Below the pieces are notes generated by a model. It was not told the origin of the DNA, made no database searches, and saw nothing but the letters and a program-made list of their open reading frames with translations. A stretch of 64,000 nucleotides of DNA from Pseudarthrobacter psychrotolerans (GTDB taxonomy: Bacteria > Actinomycetota > Actinomycetes > Actinomycetales > Micrococcaceae): the NCBI RefSeq assembly GCF_009911795.1, contig NZ_CP047898.1, forward strand, positions 3,782,001 through 3,846,000, in the 5' to 3' direction. Position numbers and translations under genes: made by a program. Positions 36,214-45,181 of this stretch are shown piece after piece. Position 1 is the first letter of the stretch. Each line of letters begins with the position of its first letter.

Positions 36214-37146
36214 ATGACCGCCACCCCCCTGAGCAGTTCCCAGGGCGCAGGCCGCGCCGGGGATAAGATCTTTTCCGGCGCCACGCTGGCCGCCGGGTGC
36301 CTCATCCTCGCCGTCCTGTTCGGTGTGGCCCTGTTCCTTGTTGTCCAGGCCATTCCGGCACTGACTGCCCCGGCCGCCGAGATCCAGGGCGGAGCAGGCT
36401 TCTTCGCCTACATCTGGCCGATCGTCATCGGCACGCTCATCGCCGCAGTCATCGCACTGGTGATCGCAACACCCGTCGCCATCGGCGTTGCCCTGTTCAT
36501 CTCGCACTTCGCGCCGCGCAGACTCGCCTCCGGGCTTGGCTACGTGGTGGACCTCCTGGCCGCCATCCCGTCAGTGGTTTATGGCGCCTGGGGCGCAGCG
36601 TTCCTCGCCAAGGAAATCTCCCCGGCCTACAACTGGCTGGCAGGGAACATGGGCTGGCTGCCCATCTTCCAGGGTCCCGCCTCGGCCACCGGTAAAACCA
36701 TCCTCACCGCGGGCATTGTGCTCTCGGTGATGGTCCTGCCCATAATCACGTCCCTGAGCCGCGAAATCTTCCTGCAGACGCCCAAGCTCCACGAGGAAGC
36801 CGCTCTGGCCCTCGGCGCCACGCGCTGGGAAATGATCAAAATGTCGGTCCTGCCGTTCGCCCGTCCGGGCATCATCAGCGCCGTCATGCTGGGCCTGGGC
36901 CGCGCGCTGGGCGAGACCATGGCTGTTGCCCTGGTCCTCTCCTCCGGCGCCCTGACCGCCAGCCTGATCACCTCCGGCAACCAGACCATCGCCGCGGAGA
37001 TCGCCCTGAACTTCCCCGAAGCCAGCGGACTGAAGGTCAGTACGCTGATCGCTGCCGGCCTGGTCCTCTTTGTGATCACCCTGGGAGTCAACATGATCGC
37101 CCGCTGGATCATCACCCGGCACAAAGAATTCTCGGGAGCAAACTAA
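36214..37146 (+). CDS. pstC: phosphate ABC transporter permease PstC
   Basis: This 310-residue permease starts at ATG 36214 after GAAGGG; an upstream in-frame start would add ten residues. It has six helices, with the permease loop EEAALALGATRWEMIKMSVLP. It abuts pstA with no gap. Confidence 0.93.
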   Translation: MTATPLSSSQGAGRAGDKIFSGATLAAGCLILAVLFGVALFLVVQAIPALTAPAAEIQGGAGFFAYIWPIVIGTLIAAVIALVIATPVAIGVALFISHFAPRRLASGLGYVVDLLAAIPSVVYGAWGAAFLAKEISPAYNWLAGNMGWLPIFQGPASATGKTILTAGIVLSVMVLPIITSLSREIFLQTPKLHEEAALALGATRWEMIKMSVLPFARPGIISAVMLGLGRALGETMAVALVLSSGALTASLITSGNQTIAAEIALNFPEASGLKVSTLIAAGLVLFVITLGVNMIARWIITRHKEFSGAN

Positions 37147-38259
37147 ATGTCCTCCACTCTCACTCCCGTGCGCAGTAAGCGTTCAGCCCTGACCAAGGGC
37201 CAGTTGCCCGCATTTGCGCCGTACGTCGTCCTGGCACTCGCACTCATCGTGGGCGCCGCGATCCTGGCCCTGATCGGGTTCAACGTCTTTGGCTGGGGCA
37301 TCGTTTCGGCCATCCTCTTCGCCGCCGGCCTGGTCGGCTGGAGCGCCGCGGTGGAAGGCTCCCGCAAAGCCAAGGACAAACTGGCCACGTGCCTGGTGGT
37401 GGGCTCGTTCCTGATCGCGCTGCTCCCGCTGTTCTCCGTGATCTGGACGGTGCTCGTCAACGGCGTGCCGGGGCTCATCGCCCCGGGCTTCCTCACCAGC
37501 TCCATGAACGGCGTCACGGGCGCCTACGACAACAAGGCAGTCGAAGACGGCGCCCCGGTGGTGGGTGGCATCTACCACGCCCTGATGGGCACCATCCAGA
37601 TCACGCTGGTAGCCACCGTGATCTCCGTGCCTGTGGGCCTGCTGACCGCCATTTACCTGGTGGAGTACGGCAACGACGGCCGCCTTGCCCGCGCCATCAC
37701 GTTCTTTGTGGACGTTATGACCGGCATCCCGTCCATCGTGGCCGGCCTTTTCGCCGCAGCGTTCTTCTTCGCCGTGGTGGGGCCCGGCACCAAAACCGGT
37801 GCCGTCGCCGCCGTCGCGCTTTCCGTCCTGATGATCCCCGTGGTGGTGCGTTCCAGCGAGGAAATGCTCAAGATCGTCCCCAACGAACTGCGCGAAGCGG
37901 CCTACGCGCTGGGTGTGCGCAAGTGGCGCACCATCCTCAAGGTGGTGATCCCGACGGCGATCTCCGGTATTGCGTCCGGCATCACCCTGGCGATCGCCCG
38001 CGTGATCGGTGAGACTGCGCCCATCCTGGTCACCGCAGGGTTCGCCACCAGCATCAACAACAACGTGTTCGGTGGCTGGATGGCCTCCTTGCCCACGTTT
38101 ATCTACACCCAGATCCTGAACCCCACATCACCGGCCAACCCGGACCCGTCCTCGCAGCGGGCCTGGGGCGCAGCCCTGGTGCTGATCATCCTGGTGATGG
38201 TCCTGAACCTCGGTGCCCGGCTGATCGCCAGGATCTTCGCCCCCAAGACCGGCCGCTGA
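37147..38259 (+). CDS. pstA: phosphate ABC transporter permease PstA
   Basis: This 370-residue permease is longer than the E. coli protein by an N-terminal extra pair of helices, as in other actinobacteria. It has the loop REAAYALGVRKWRTILKVVIP and the segment VMTGIPSIVAGLF. The start codon follows the pstC stop directly, so the two are coupled. Confidence 0.93.
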   Translation: MSSTLTPVRSKRSALTKGQLPAFAPYVVLALALIVGAAILALIGFNVFGWGIVSAILFAAGLVGWSAAVEGSRKAKDKLATCLVVGSFLIALLPLFSVIWTVLVNGVPGLIAPGFLTSSMNGVTGAYDNKAVEDGAPVVGGIYHALMGTIQITLVATVISVPVGLLTAIYLVEYGNDGRLARAITFFVDVMTGIPSIVAGLFAAAFFFAVVGPGTKTGAVAAVALSVLMIPVVVRSSEEMLKIVPNELREAAYALGVRKWRTILKVVIPTAISGIASGITLAIARVIGETAPILVTAGFATSINNNVFGGWMASLPTFIYTQILNPTSPANPDPSSQRAWGAALVLIILVMVLNLGARLIARIFAPKTGR

Positions 38260-38342
38260 AAACTTTTTTTCGGCAGGGCGTTCCGGTCCACGCGGCCAAA
38301 CCCTAGACTTCAATCCGTACCCCCAGCAAGTGAAGGAACATC

Positions 38343-39122
38343 ATGTCTAAGCGCATCGACGTCAAAGACCTGAACGTGTACTACGGCGATTTCCTGGCCG
38401 TGGAGGACGTCAGCATCAATATCGAGGCCAAGTCCGTGACGGCCTTCATCGGTCCCTCAGGCTGTGGCAAGTCCACGTTCCTGCGCACCCTGAACCGCAT
38501 GCACGAAGTACTGCCAGGCGCCCGTGTTGAAGGCGAAGTCCTGCTGGACGGCGACAACCTCTACGGACCCGGGGTGGACCCGGTGACGGTGCGCTCGCAG
38601 ATCGGCATGGTTTTCCAGCGGCCCAACCCGTTCCCCACCATGTCCATCCGCGACAACGTGCTGGCCGGCGTGAAGCTGAACAACAAGAAGATCTCCAAGG
38701 GTGAGGCCGACGTCCTGGTGGAAAGGTCCCTCAGGGCCGCCAACCTCTGGAACGAGGTCAAGGACCGCCTGGAGAAGCCGGGGTCCGGCCTGTCCGGCGG
38801 CCAGCAGCAGCGCCTCTGCATCGCCCGTGCCATTGCCGTGGAGCCGCAGGTGATCCTCATGGACGAGCCGTGCTCGGCGCTGGATCCGATCTCCACGCTC
38901 GCCATCGAGGACCTCATCAACGACCTCAAGGACCAGTACACCGTGGTGATCGTGACGCACAACATGCAGCAGGCGGCACGCGTTTCGGACAAGACCGCGT
39001 TCTTCAACATCGCCGGCACCGGCAAGCCGGGCAAGCTGATCGAATACGGGAACACCCAGAACATCTTCAGTAACCCCTCTGTGAAGGCCACCGAGGACTA
39101 CGTCTCCGGCCGCTTCGGATAA
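38343..39122 (+). CDS. pstB: phosphate ABC transporter ATPase PstB
   Basis: This 259-residue ATPase has Walker [10 protein letters not shown], the Q-loop [10 protein letters not shown], signature [15 protein letters not shown], Walker [14 protein letters not shown], and [13 protein letters not shown]. It powers the PstSCA importer and completes the operon. No phoU gene follows. A DUF47 PhoU-like protein is present with pitA on the other strand. Confidence 0.95.
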   Translation: MSKRIDVKDLNVYYGDFLAVEDVSINIEAKSVTAFIGPSGCGKSTFLRTLNRMHEVLPGARVEGEVLLDGDNLYGPGVDPVTVRSQIGMVFQRPNPFPTMSIRDNVLAGVKLNNKKISKGEADVLVERSLRAANLWNEVKDRLEKPGSGLSGGQQQRLCIARAIAVEPQVILMDEPCSALDPISTLAIEDLINDLKDQYTVVIVTHNMQQAARVSDKTAFFNIAGTGKPGKLIEYGNTQNIFSNPSVKATEDYVSGRFG

Positions 39123-39154
39123 GGCCCACCCACCGGCTCCGAGCCGCCCACCTT

Positions 39155-39217
39155 GCATCGATTGCTCCGGCAGCGCCCTTTTGACAGCCCAAAGGGCGCT
39201 CACGGAGCAATCGATGC
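39155..39217. terminator. long two-way terminator, member of a dispersed repeat
   Basis: A 15-base outer stem (GCATCGATTGCTCCG at 39155-39169, complement at 39203-39217) and a 9-base inner stem (GCGCCCTTT at 39173-39181, complement at 39191-39199) lie between the convergent ends of pstB and pitA. GGAGCAATCGATG is shared with the hairpin at 2872-2884. Confidence 0.65.
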
Positions 39218-39242
39218 GGCGTTTAAGCCAAGAAGGCCGCGC

Positions 39243-40256
39243 TCAGGCAGCCAACGGTGACAGTGCCAGTGCCAGCACGAAGGCGCCCGCCGCGGCTGCT
39301 GCGGGGGTGAGGACCCACAGCGCCAGGATCCGCATGACCAGCTTCCGGTTGGTGACGGAGAAGTGCTGGTTCTCGCCGGCGCCCAACACGGACGCCGTCA
39401 CGGTGTGGGTGGTGGAGAGGGGCCACTGAAGCGCGATCGCCCCGACAAACAGCATCGCGGCACTGAAAGTCTGCGCCACGGAGCCACGCAGCGGGTCCAC
39501 CCTGGTGATCTTGTAGCCGATGGTGTGGGAGATCCGCCAGCCGCCAAACAGGGTTCCGACTGTGATCATCACGGCGGATACCAGCGCCACCCAGAGGGGG
39601 ATATTCCCGCCGTCGGAATAGCCCGCCGCGAGCAGGGCAAGCAGCAGTACGGCACCCACGCGCTGGCCGTCCTGCAGGCCGTGGCCGAACGCCACGGCGC
39701 CGGCCGCAATGGCCTGGCTGCGGCGGAAGCGCTGGTTGACGACGCTGGGCTGGGCGTAGCGCGCCGCCCAGGTCACGGGGAAAACCAGCAGGTACGCGCC
39801 GATATAGGCGACGGCGGGCGAGAGCAGCAGCGGCAGGAGAACCTGGACCAGCAGGGACTGGTTAACGCCGCCTACCCCCACGCCGCCCACGGCGAGGCTG
39901 GCGAGTCCGGCCCCTGCCAGCCCGCCTACCAGGGCGTGCGTGGAGGACGCAGGGATGCCGCGCCACCACATAAGCACTCCCCAGGCGCAGGCACTGGCCA
40001 AGGCGGCCACCAGGATGCTGAGGCCGCTTGCGCCATCCGGCAGGTGGATCCAGGTGTGGCTGATGGCGACCACGGCCGTTGCGCTGACCAGGGCGCCCAC
40101 GAAGTTGAAAAAGGCGGCCAGCAGCACGGCCACACTAGGCGTCAGTGCCCTTGTGCGGACAGCCAGCGCCACGGACGTGGAGACGTCCCTGAAGCCGTTG
40201 AGGAAGGCAAACGTTGCGGTCAGCAGGACCACAACGCCGAAAATCGCTTCTGTCAC
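39243..40256 (-). CDS. pitA: low-affinity inorganic phosphate transporter (Pit family)
   Basis: This 337-residue transporter has ten or so helices and both PHO4 repeats: FLNGFRDVSTSVALAVRTRAL at the start and FGHGLQDGQRVGAV in the second half. The second lacks some of the usual ND residues, which is common in actinobacterial members. It follows its DUF47 partner by one base, a pairing seen in many bacteria. Together with pstSCAB it gives low- and high-affinity Pi uptake at one locus. Confidence 0.88.
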   Translation of the reverse strand: MTEAIFGVVVLLTATFAFLNGFRDVSTSVALAVRTRALTPSVAVLLAAFFNFVGALVSATAVVAISHTWIHLPDGASGLSILVAALASACAWGVLMWWRGIPASSTHALVGGLAGAGLASLAVGGVGVGGVNQSLLVQVLLPLLLSPAVAYIGAYLLVFPVTWAARYAQPSVVNQRFRRSQAIAAGAVAFGHGLQDGQRVGAVLLLALLAAGYSDGGNIPLWVALVSAVMITVGTLFGGWRISHTIGYKITRVDPLRGSVAQTFSAAMLFVGAIALQWPLSTTHTVTASVLGAGENQHFSVTNRKLVMRILALWVLTPAAAAAGAFVLALALSPLAA

Positions 40257-40257
40257 G

Positions 40258-40875
40258 TCAGGATTCCTTGACGATGATGCTGCCTACCTGGGTGGCGATG
40301 CGGCGCATGTCCTTGGTGACTTCCACCAGCTGGTTGGCGACGTCGCGGTTACGGGAATACTGCGCCCACTTCATGTCCCGGATCATGTCCGCTACCCATA
40401 CCCGGTGGGTCCGTTCGGCGCGTTTGGCGAGCCTGAGGATCTCGATCCAGTAGTCCTCGAGGTCGTCGAGGTTGTTGAGCCGGCGCATGGCGTCCACGGT
40501 GAGCTCGGCCTGCCGACTGATGATCTCGAGCTGGTCTGCGGCCCGCCGCGGCAGGCGGTCCAGCTGGTACAGGGACACAAGTTCCGCGGCACCATCCAGC
40601 TTTTCGAGGGCCTCGTTGAGGTAGCGGGACAGCGCGTACATGTCTTCGCGGGGGAGCGGGTTCACAAAGCTGGTGCGCATGTGGGTGAGCAACGCAAAGT
40701 GCAGTTCGGCGGACTTGGCTTCGTGGTTGTGCATGTCGTCCACGAGCTTGGCGTGCTCGGATGCGGGGACGCCCAGGATCTCGGCCATGGTGGCGCTGGC
40801 ATGGACAATTTGCTGGGCCATCTGGGACAGCAGGGTCAGCCCGGCGGGCTCCTGGGGAAAAAGGCGCAGCTTCAC
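40258..40875 (-). CDS. DUF47 (PhoU-like) Pit accessory protein
   Basis: This 205-residue all-helical protein is of the DUF47/YkaA type that regulates Pit transporters. I start at GTG 40875, which gives the usual opening KLRLFPQEPAGL. A GTG-type start at 40923 would add 16 unlikely residues. It has several helical acidic/His positions (HAKLVDDMHNHEAKSAELHF) like the metal-binding helices of PhoU. One base separates it from pitA. Confidence 0.85.
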   Translation of the reverse strand: MKLRLFPQEPAGLTLLSQMAQQIVHASATMAEILGVPASEHAKLVDDMHNHEAKSAELHFALLTHMRTSFVNPLPREDMYALSRYLNEALEKLDGAAELVSLYQLDRLPRRAADQLEIISRQAELTVDAMRRLNNLDDLEDYWIEILRLAKRAERTHRVWVADMIRDMKWAQYSRNRDVANQLVEVTKDMRRIATQVGSIIVKES

Positions 40876-41142
40876 GTTGGGATACCGGTCTCCGGGGATG
40901 TACTGGGGTCGGGGGCCGCCCACATGTGACTTGACGCAGGCCAGCAGCTGTGTAGATTCTACCGGCCCGTTCCTGACGCCTGTAAACAGGCATAAAAATG
41001 GTGCCGAACCGGATACGCCTCTCGGCGGTAGGCCGCTCTAGGCGGCTATTTGTTGAAGCCCGGGGGTTTCGCGGCTCGACACCAGTTTCAGTGTTCTACG
41101 TTGCCCGGCCCAAGTCAACATTGACAGATGGGCGCCGGTGGT

Positions 41143-41811
41143 TCAGTCGAGCTCACCCAGGCGCCAGGCATTTGCCGCGTGCTCAAGGTCCTCAGCGGTC
41201 TTTACGAGCTGGTGCGAGTTGCGCGTGAGCTTGCTCGCGTGGGCTTCATTGCCGAGCTCGGCGCCATCGGCGATGGTCGCCTGGCCGAGCGCCACCACGC
41301 GGCAGAACGCAGCGGAACGTTCCAGCGCGACGTCGAACTCGCCGTCGAACGCTCCGGAGAGAATGGCGTCAGCCATGGTCCGCATTTCCTCGGCTCCCGG
41401 CGGCTCAGCGGCGCCGGCCACCACGTGGGAAACCTGCGCGGTGTCCTTGCCTGCGCGGAAGTACACGGAGATCCGTTCGGGGTCCTGGACGGTGGCGGCG
41501 CGGAGGGCGTACAGCCGCCAGAGGGCACCGGGCAGCGAACGCGCCGGGCTTTCGGCCCACATTTCCGCGATGGCATCCAGGCCCTGTTCGTCCGTCAGCT
41601 TGACCAGGCGTTCGGTGATGACGGGGTCGTCGCTGTCGCGTCCGTGCCGCACCAGCGCCTGGGCGGCGAGGTGCGCGGCCTCGGAGACGCGCGCAGGATC
41701 CGGACCGCCTACGAACGGCTCAAAGTCGATGGGGGCGAACGGCTTGGGCTTGTGATGCCGGTTGGCGCCGCCGTAGTGACTAGGTCCTGCTTGTTCGCTC
41801 ATGCCCTCCAC
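41143..41811 (-). CDS. conserved hypothetical protein
   Basis: This 222-residue, Ala-rich, mostly helical acidic protein is read from GTG 41811, which has AGGAG four bases before it; ATG 41802 after GGAGG is equally possible. The opening SHYGGANRHHKPKPFAPIDFE and the helical body (LTRNSHQLVKTAEDLEHAAN) look like a conserved actinobacterial family. I recognise no catalytic motif. Confidence 0.65.
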   Translation of the reverse strand: MEGMSEQAGPSHYGGANRHHKPKPFAPIDFEPFVGGPDPARVSEAAHLAAQALVRHGRDSDDPVITERLVKLTDEQGLDAIAEMWAESPARSLPGALWRLYALRAATVQDPERISVYFRAGKDTAQVSHVVAGAAEPPGAEEMRTMADAILSGAFDGEFDVALERSAAFCRVVALGQATIADGAELGNEAHASKLTRNSHQLVKTAEDLEHAANAWRLGELD

Positions 41812-42006
41812 GCTACTCCTGTGCCGCGCGGGAAATCGAGTGCTGTTCGCAGCCAGGATGTGCCTTGCCAGCGCCGGTGATGCTGTGCGGAATCCGGAAC
41901 GTACGACGGCGGCGCACGCCTGCGTGCCAAACCCGCCCCGTGTGTGGGGTAAAGTATTTTACGTCCAGAAATGGACTGGGCTGATCGGTCGCTTGACCGT
42001 CAGCTG

Positions 42007-42082
42007 GGGCCTTTAGCTCAGTTGGTAGAGCATCGGACTTTTAATCCGTGGGTCGTGGGTTCGATCCCCACAGGGCCCACCC
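42007..42082 (+). tRNA. tRNA-Lys (anticodon TTT), CCA encoded
   Basis: The acceptor stem GGGCCTT pairs with AGGGCCC. The D-arm TAGCTCAGTTGGTAGAGC and the anticodon loop CTTTTAA (anticodon TTT at 42040-42042) are present. The T-arm GTGGGTTCGATCCCCAC is perfect. The 3' ACCA (42079-42082) is encoded in the DNA. A hairpin terminator follows. Confidence 0.97.
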
Positions 42083-42086
42083 ACGC

Positions 42087-42119
42087 AGAAGACCAGAGAC
42101 ACTCCGTCTCTGGTCTTCT
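42087..42119 (+). terminator. intrinsic terminator after tRNA-Lys
   Basis: 14-base arms (AGAAGACCAGAGAC and its complement) around the loop ACTCC are followed by a short T-rich tail TTTCGTT. The stem begins five bases after the tRNA end. Confidence 0.85.
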
Positions 42120-42308
42120 TTCGTTAACCGCCCCGGCGTGAATTTACGCTCCCGAGCCGCGGCTGACATCTGCCTGAAACAACAAAACTATGTACTTATG
42201 GACATTGAGTGCTGTACAAATGAAACACAACGGCATGAAATGTCCTGAAAGTCCATCTTTTCGACACCGAAGTACCTGCGGTGTTCGTCACTTTGCGAGG
42301 GAGCAAGC

Positions 42309-43043
42309 GTGGTTTTCACAGCTGTCGATCCAAGTTCCACCGACATAACCCCCCTGATCCACCACCCGGTCCTTTGGGCGGCCGCCGCGGGCGTCTTCGC
42401 GGTAGTCATCCTGCAGTCGGTCATCTATTTCACGGCCATCCGGAAAGCGGCGCCGGCCGTCGGGCTGTCACCCGCCCAGGTCAACAGCTCGGTTCGCTCC
42501 GGAGCTGTGGCGGCCATCGGGCCGTCGCTGGCCGTGGCCCTGATCGCCGTTTCGCTCCTTCCGCTGTTCGGCACGCCGGCGGTGCTTGCCCGCATTGGCC
42601 TGGTCGGATCGGCCGCGTTCGACGTCGCCGCCGCGGGCATCTCCGCCGGCACGCAGGGCGCCCAGCTCGGCGGACCCACGTACACCCAAAAGATTTTTGC
42701 CCTCGCCTTCGCCGCCATGACAATCGGCGGCCTCGCCTGGATGCTCTCCGCACTGATCCTCACGCCCATCCTGAGCAAGGGCGATGCGAAACTCCGCAAA
42801 GTTAACCCGGCGGTTATGGCCATCGTCCCGACGGCGGCGCTGCTGGGTGCCTTCTTCACCCTCGCCTTCTCGGAGGTGGTCAAGTCTCCGGCACACCTGG
42901 TCACCATGATCGCCTCAGCGGCGGCGATGGGTGCCTGCCTCCTGCTGTCACACAGGCTTCGACGCCCGTGGCTTCGCGAATGGGGCCTGGGATTCTCCAT
43001 CGTGGTGGCCCTCGCGGCCGCCTACTTCATGACCGCAGCCTGA
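42309..43043 (+). CDS. DUF5058 family membrane protein
   Basis: This 244-residue protein has about seven membrane helices and starts at GTG 42309 after GAGGGAG. The loop VGLSPAQVNSSVRSGAVAAIGPSLAV and the segment GGPTYTQKIFALAFAAMT match the DUF5058 style. It is followed closely by a second membrane protein and an M20 amidohydrolase. The three look like a transport-and-hydrolysis unit, with the two membrane proteins as possible subunits of one carrier. That carrier role is an inference. Confidence 0.72.
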   Translation: MVFTAVDPSSTDITPLIHHPVLWAAAAGVFAVVILQSVIYFTAIRKAAPAVGLSPAQVNSSVRSGAVAAIGPSLAVALIAVSLLPLFGTPAVLARIGLVGSAAFDVAAAGISAGTQGAQLGGPTYTQKIFALAFAAMTIGGLAWMLSALILTPILSKGDAKLRKVNPAVMAIVPTAALLGAFFTLAFSEVVKSPAHLVTMIASAAAMGACLLLSHRLRRPWLREWGLGFSIVVALAAAYFMTAA

Positions 43044-43066
43044 AACCCCCGAAAGGAGCAATTCTG

Positions 43067-43810
43067 ATGTCCACAACGACTTCCGCTGACACAACCGCAG
43101 GACTTGCAGCATTCGACCGCACCACTTCCATCTGGGGGCCAATAACCCTGGGGCTCGGGCTGCTCATCTCCCTGGCCGCCGCCCTGTATGCCGCCTTCGG
43201 CTCGGGCACGGGCATCACCCCGGTGGAACTGATCACCGCCGTGGTGGCCGTGCTCGCCACGTTCGGCGTCATCGCCATCATTGAGCCCATCTCCTACTTC
43301 CCCATCCTGGGCCGCTCGGCCATGTACCAGGCGTTCCTGATCGGCAACATCGCCAACAAGCTTCTTCCCGCCGCCGTCGTTGCCCAGGCCAATCTCGGCG
43401 AGCGGCCGGGCACCCGCCGGGCGGAACTCATCGCCGGCAGCGCCATTATCGGCGCGGTGCTCATCCACATCACCACACTGATCCTCTTCGTCGGCGTCCT
43501 GGGAACCTGGCTGGTGGGTATGCTCCCGGCGCCGCTCATCGCCGCTGCCCGCGGATACATCCTGCCGGCAGTTTTCGGCGCCGTGGTCCTGCAGAGTGTG
43601 ATGGCTATGCGCAGCCGCCGCACCACCATCGTGGCCGTCATTGTTGCGGCCGTCATCGTGTTTGTGGTGGTTCCGTTGGCGCCCGCGCTGACCTACTACG
43701 CCACCGCTCTGGCCGTCATCATCACCATCGCCGTGTCCTGGTTCGCCCGGACCAAGACCCCGCCCGGCGAAACAGCCCCGGCCGCCCGGATCTCCGAACC
43801 CACCCGCTGA
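43067..43810 (+). CDS. multi-helix membrane protein, partner of the DUF5058 gene
   Basis: This 247-residue protein has about seven helices. ATG 43067 follows AAGGAG. The segment IIEPISYFPILGRSAMYQAFLIGNIANKLLPAA is strongly conserved in appearance, with Pro and Asn in the membrane, as in transporter cores. It lies 23 bases after the DUF5058 gene and 12 before the M20 gene. I do not recognise an established family. A paired uptake system for the M20 substrate is the simplest reading. Confidence 0.65.
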   Translation: MSTTTSADTTAGLAAFDRTTSIWGPITLGLGLLISLAAALYAAFGSGTGITPVELITAVVAVLATFGVIAIIEPISYFPILGRSAMYQAFLIGNIANKLLPAAVVAQANLGERPGTRRAELIAGSAIIGAVLIHITTLILFVGVLGTWLVGMLPAPLIAAARGYILPAVFGAVVLQSVMAMRSRRTTIVAVIVAAVIVFVVVPLAPALTYYATALAVIITIAVSWFARTKTPPGETAPAARISEPTR

Positions 43811-43822
43811 AAGGGAAACAAA

Positions 43823-45082
43823 ATGACCACCATTACTACCGCCACCACGGGCGTCCGGCTGACCGCCGCCGTCGACGTTCCTGAATCTTTTGTGGCCGAG
43901 TACGTCGACGTTTACAAACACCTGCATGCCCACCCCGAGCTCTCAGCCCAGGAATTCGAGACCGCAACGTACATCGAATCCCGGCTTGCAGGGTTGGGCA
44001 TCGAAACCTTCCGCTGCGGCACCACCGGCGTGGTGGGCGTCCTGAAGAACGGCGCGGGACCCGTCGTCGGCTTCCGGGCCGACACTGACGGCCTGCCCAT
44101 CGCCGAGCAGACAGGCCTGGACTACTCCAGCGAGGCCACGGGCACACTGCCCGACGGCGGCACGGCCCCGGTGATGCACGGCTGCGGTCACGATACGCAC
44201 ATCACCGCCGCGCTGGCACTCGCGTCTCTCCTCACCGAACGCCGGGACCTGTGGCAGGGAACCCTGGTCCTGATCTTCCAGCCCGGCGAGGAGACTGCAT
44301 ACGGTGCCAGGGCCATGGTCGACGACGGGCTGTGGGACCGGGCCCCGAAGCCCGAGGTGGTGTTGGCGCAGCATGTGATGCCGGTGGGCCATGGCAAACT
44401 CATCGTCCGGGACGGCCACATGACCAGCCTGGCTGACTCCTGGAAGATTACTGTCCACGGCCAGCAGGCCCACGGATCGCAGCCGGAGAAGTCGATCGAC
44501 CCGATCGTTGCCGCGGCAGCCATGGTCATGCGGCTCCAGACCATCGTCTCCCGCGAACTGGCACCAACGACGCCGGCCGTCGTCACCGTGGGCACCTTCC
44601 ATGCGGGCCTGAAGGAAAACATCATCCCCGGCTCTGCGGAGTTCACGGTCAACGTCCGGACCCCGGATGAAGGCACCCGCGCCACCGTTCTCGCCGCTAT
44701 CAAACGGATCGTCTCCGCCGAGGCCGCTGCTTCGGCTGCGCCGGAACCGAGCATCGAGGAACTGAACAACTTCCCCCGCTGCTTCAACGATCCGGCGGCC
44801 ACCCGCCGGGTGGTTGACGCGTTTACTGCGGATTTCGGCGCGGCTGCACTGACTGATGCCCCGCTCGGAATGGGGTCCGAAGACGCCGGCTGGCTCAGCG
44901 ACGCGATTGGTGTTCCCGGTGTCTTCTGGGCCTTTGGCGCCTTCGATCCGGAACTCTTCGAGGACGGAGCAGCGCCGGCCGGAAACCACTCGCCGTTCTT
45001 TGCGCCGGACGCACGCGCCGCCGTCGTTGGTGGAACAGGGGCCGCGCTCTCCGGAGTGCTAGCCTTTCTGGGCCGGAACTGA
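43823..45082 (+). CDS. M20-family amidohydrolase / metallopeptidase
   Basis: This 419-residue enzyme has the metal-binding motif MHGCGHDTHI, FQPGEETAYGARAM, HVMPVGHGKLIVRDG and a C-terminal EDAGW...HSPFF-like metal site. It resembles hippurate/N-acyl-amino-acid or IAA-amino-acid hydrolases, which cleave an amide to an amino acid and an acid in the cytoplasm. It closes the three-gene unit with the two membrane proteins. A strong hairpin follows. Confidence 0.88.
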   Translation: MTTITTATTGVRLTAAVDVPESFVAEYVDVYKHLHAHPELSAQEFETATYIESRLAGLGIETFRCGTTGVVGVLKNGAGPVVGFRADTDGLPIAEQTGLDYSSEATGTLPDGGTAPVMHGCGHDTHITAALALASLLTERRDLWQGTLVLIFQPGEETAYGARAMVDDGLWDRAPKPEVVLAQHVMPVGHGKLIVRDGHMTSLADSWKITVHGQQAHGSQPEKSIDPIVAAAAMVMRLQTIVSRELAPTTPAVVTVGTFHAGLKENIIPGSAEFTVNVRTPDEGTRATVLAAIKRIVSAEAAASAAPEPSIEELNNFPRCFNDPAATRRVVDAFTADFGAAALTDAPLGMGSEDAGWLSDAIGVPGVFWAFGAFDPELFEDGAAPAGNHSPFFAPDARAAVVGGTGAALSGVLAFLGRN

Positions 45083-45087
45083 TCTTC

Positions 45088-45118
45088 CCCGGGGCGGCAG
45101 ACGAACTGCCGCCCCGGG
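45088..45118 (+). terminator. GC-rich hairpin after the M20 gene
   Basis: 13-base arms (CCCGGGGCGGCAG and its complement) surround the loop ACGAA, beginning five bases after the stop codon. Only a short TTCGTT tail follows. Confidence 0.7.
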
Positions 45119-45181
45119 TTCGTTCCGGGCCCGACGCCGGCCGGCGTCGGACAGTGGGCAGCGAGGCTGAAAGGACCCGGG

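Noticed and set aside
35068..36507. A 479-codon minus-strand frame opposite pstS
   Set aside because: It mirrors pstS and the start of pstC, is Gly/Asp-rich and shows no fold or ribosome site.
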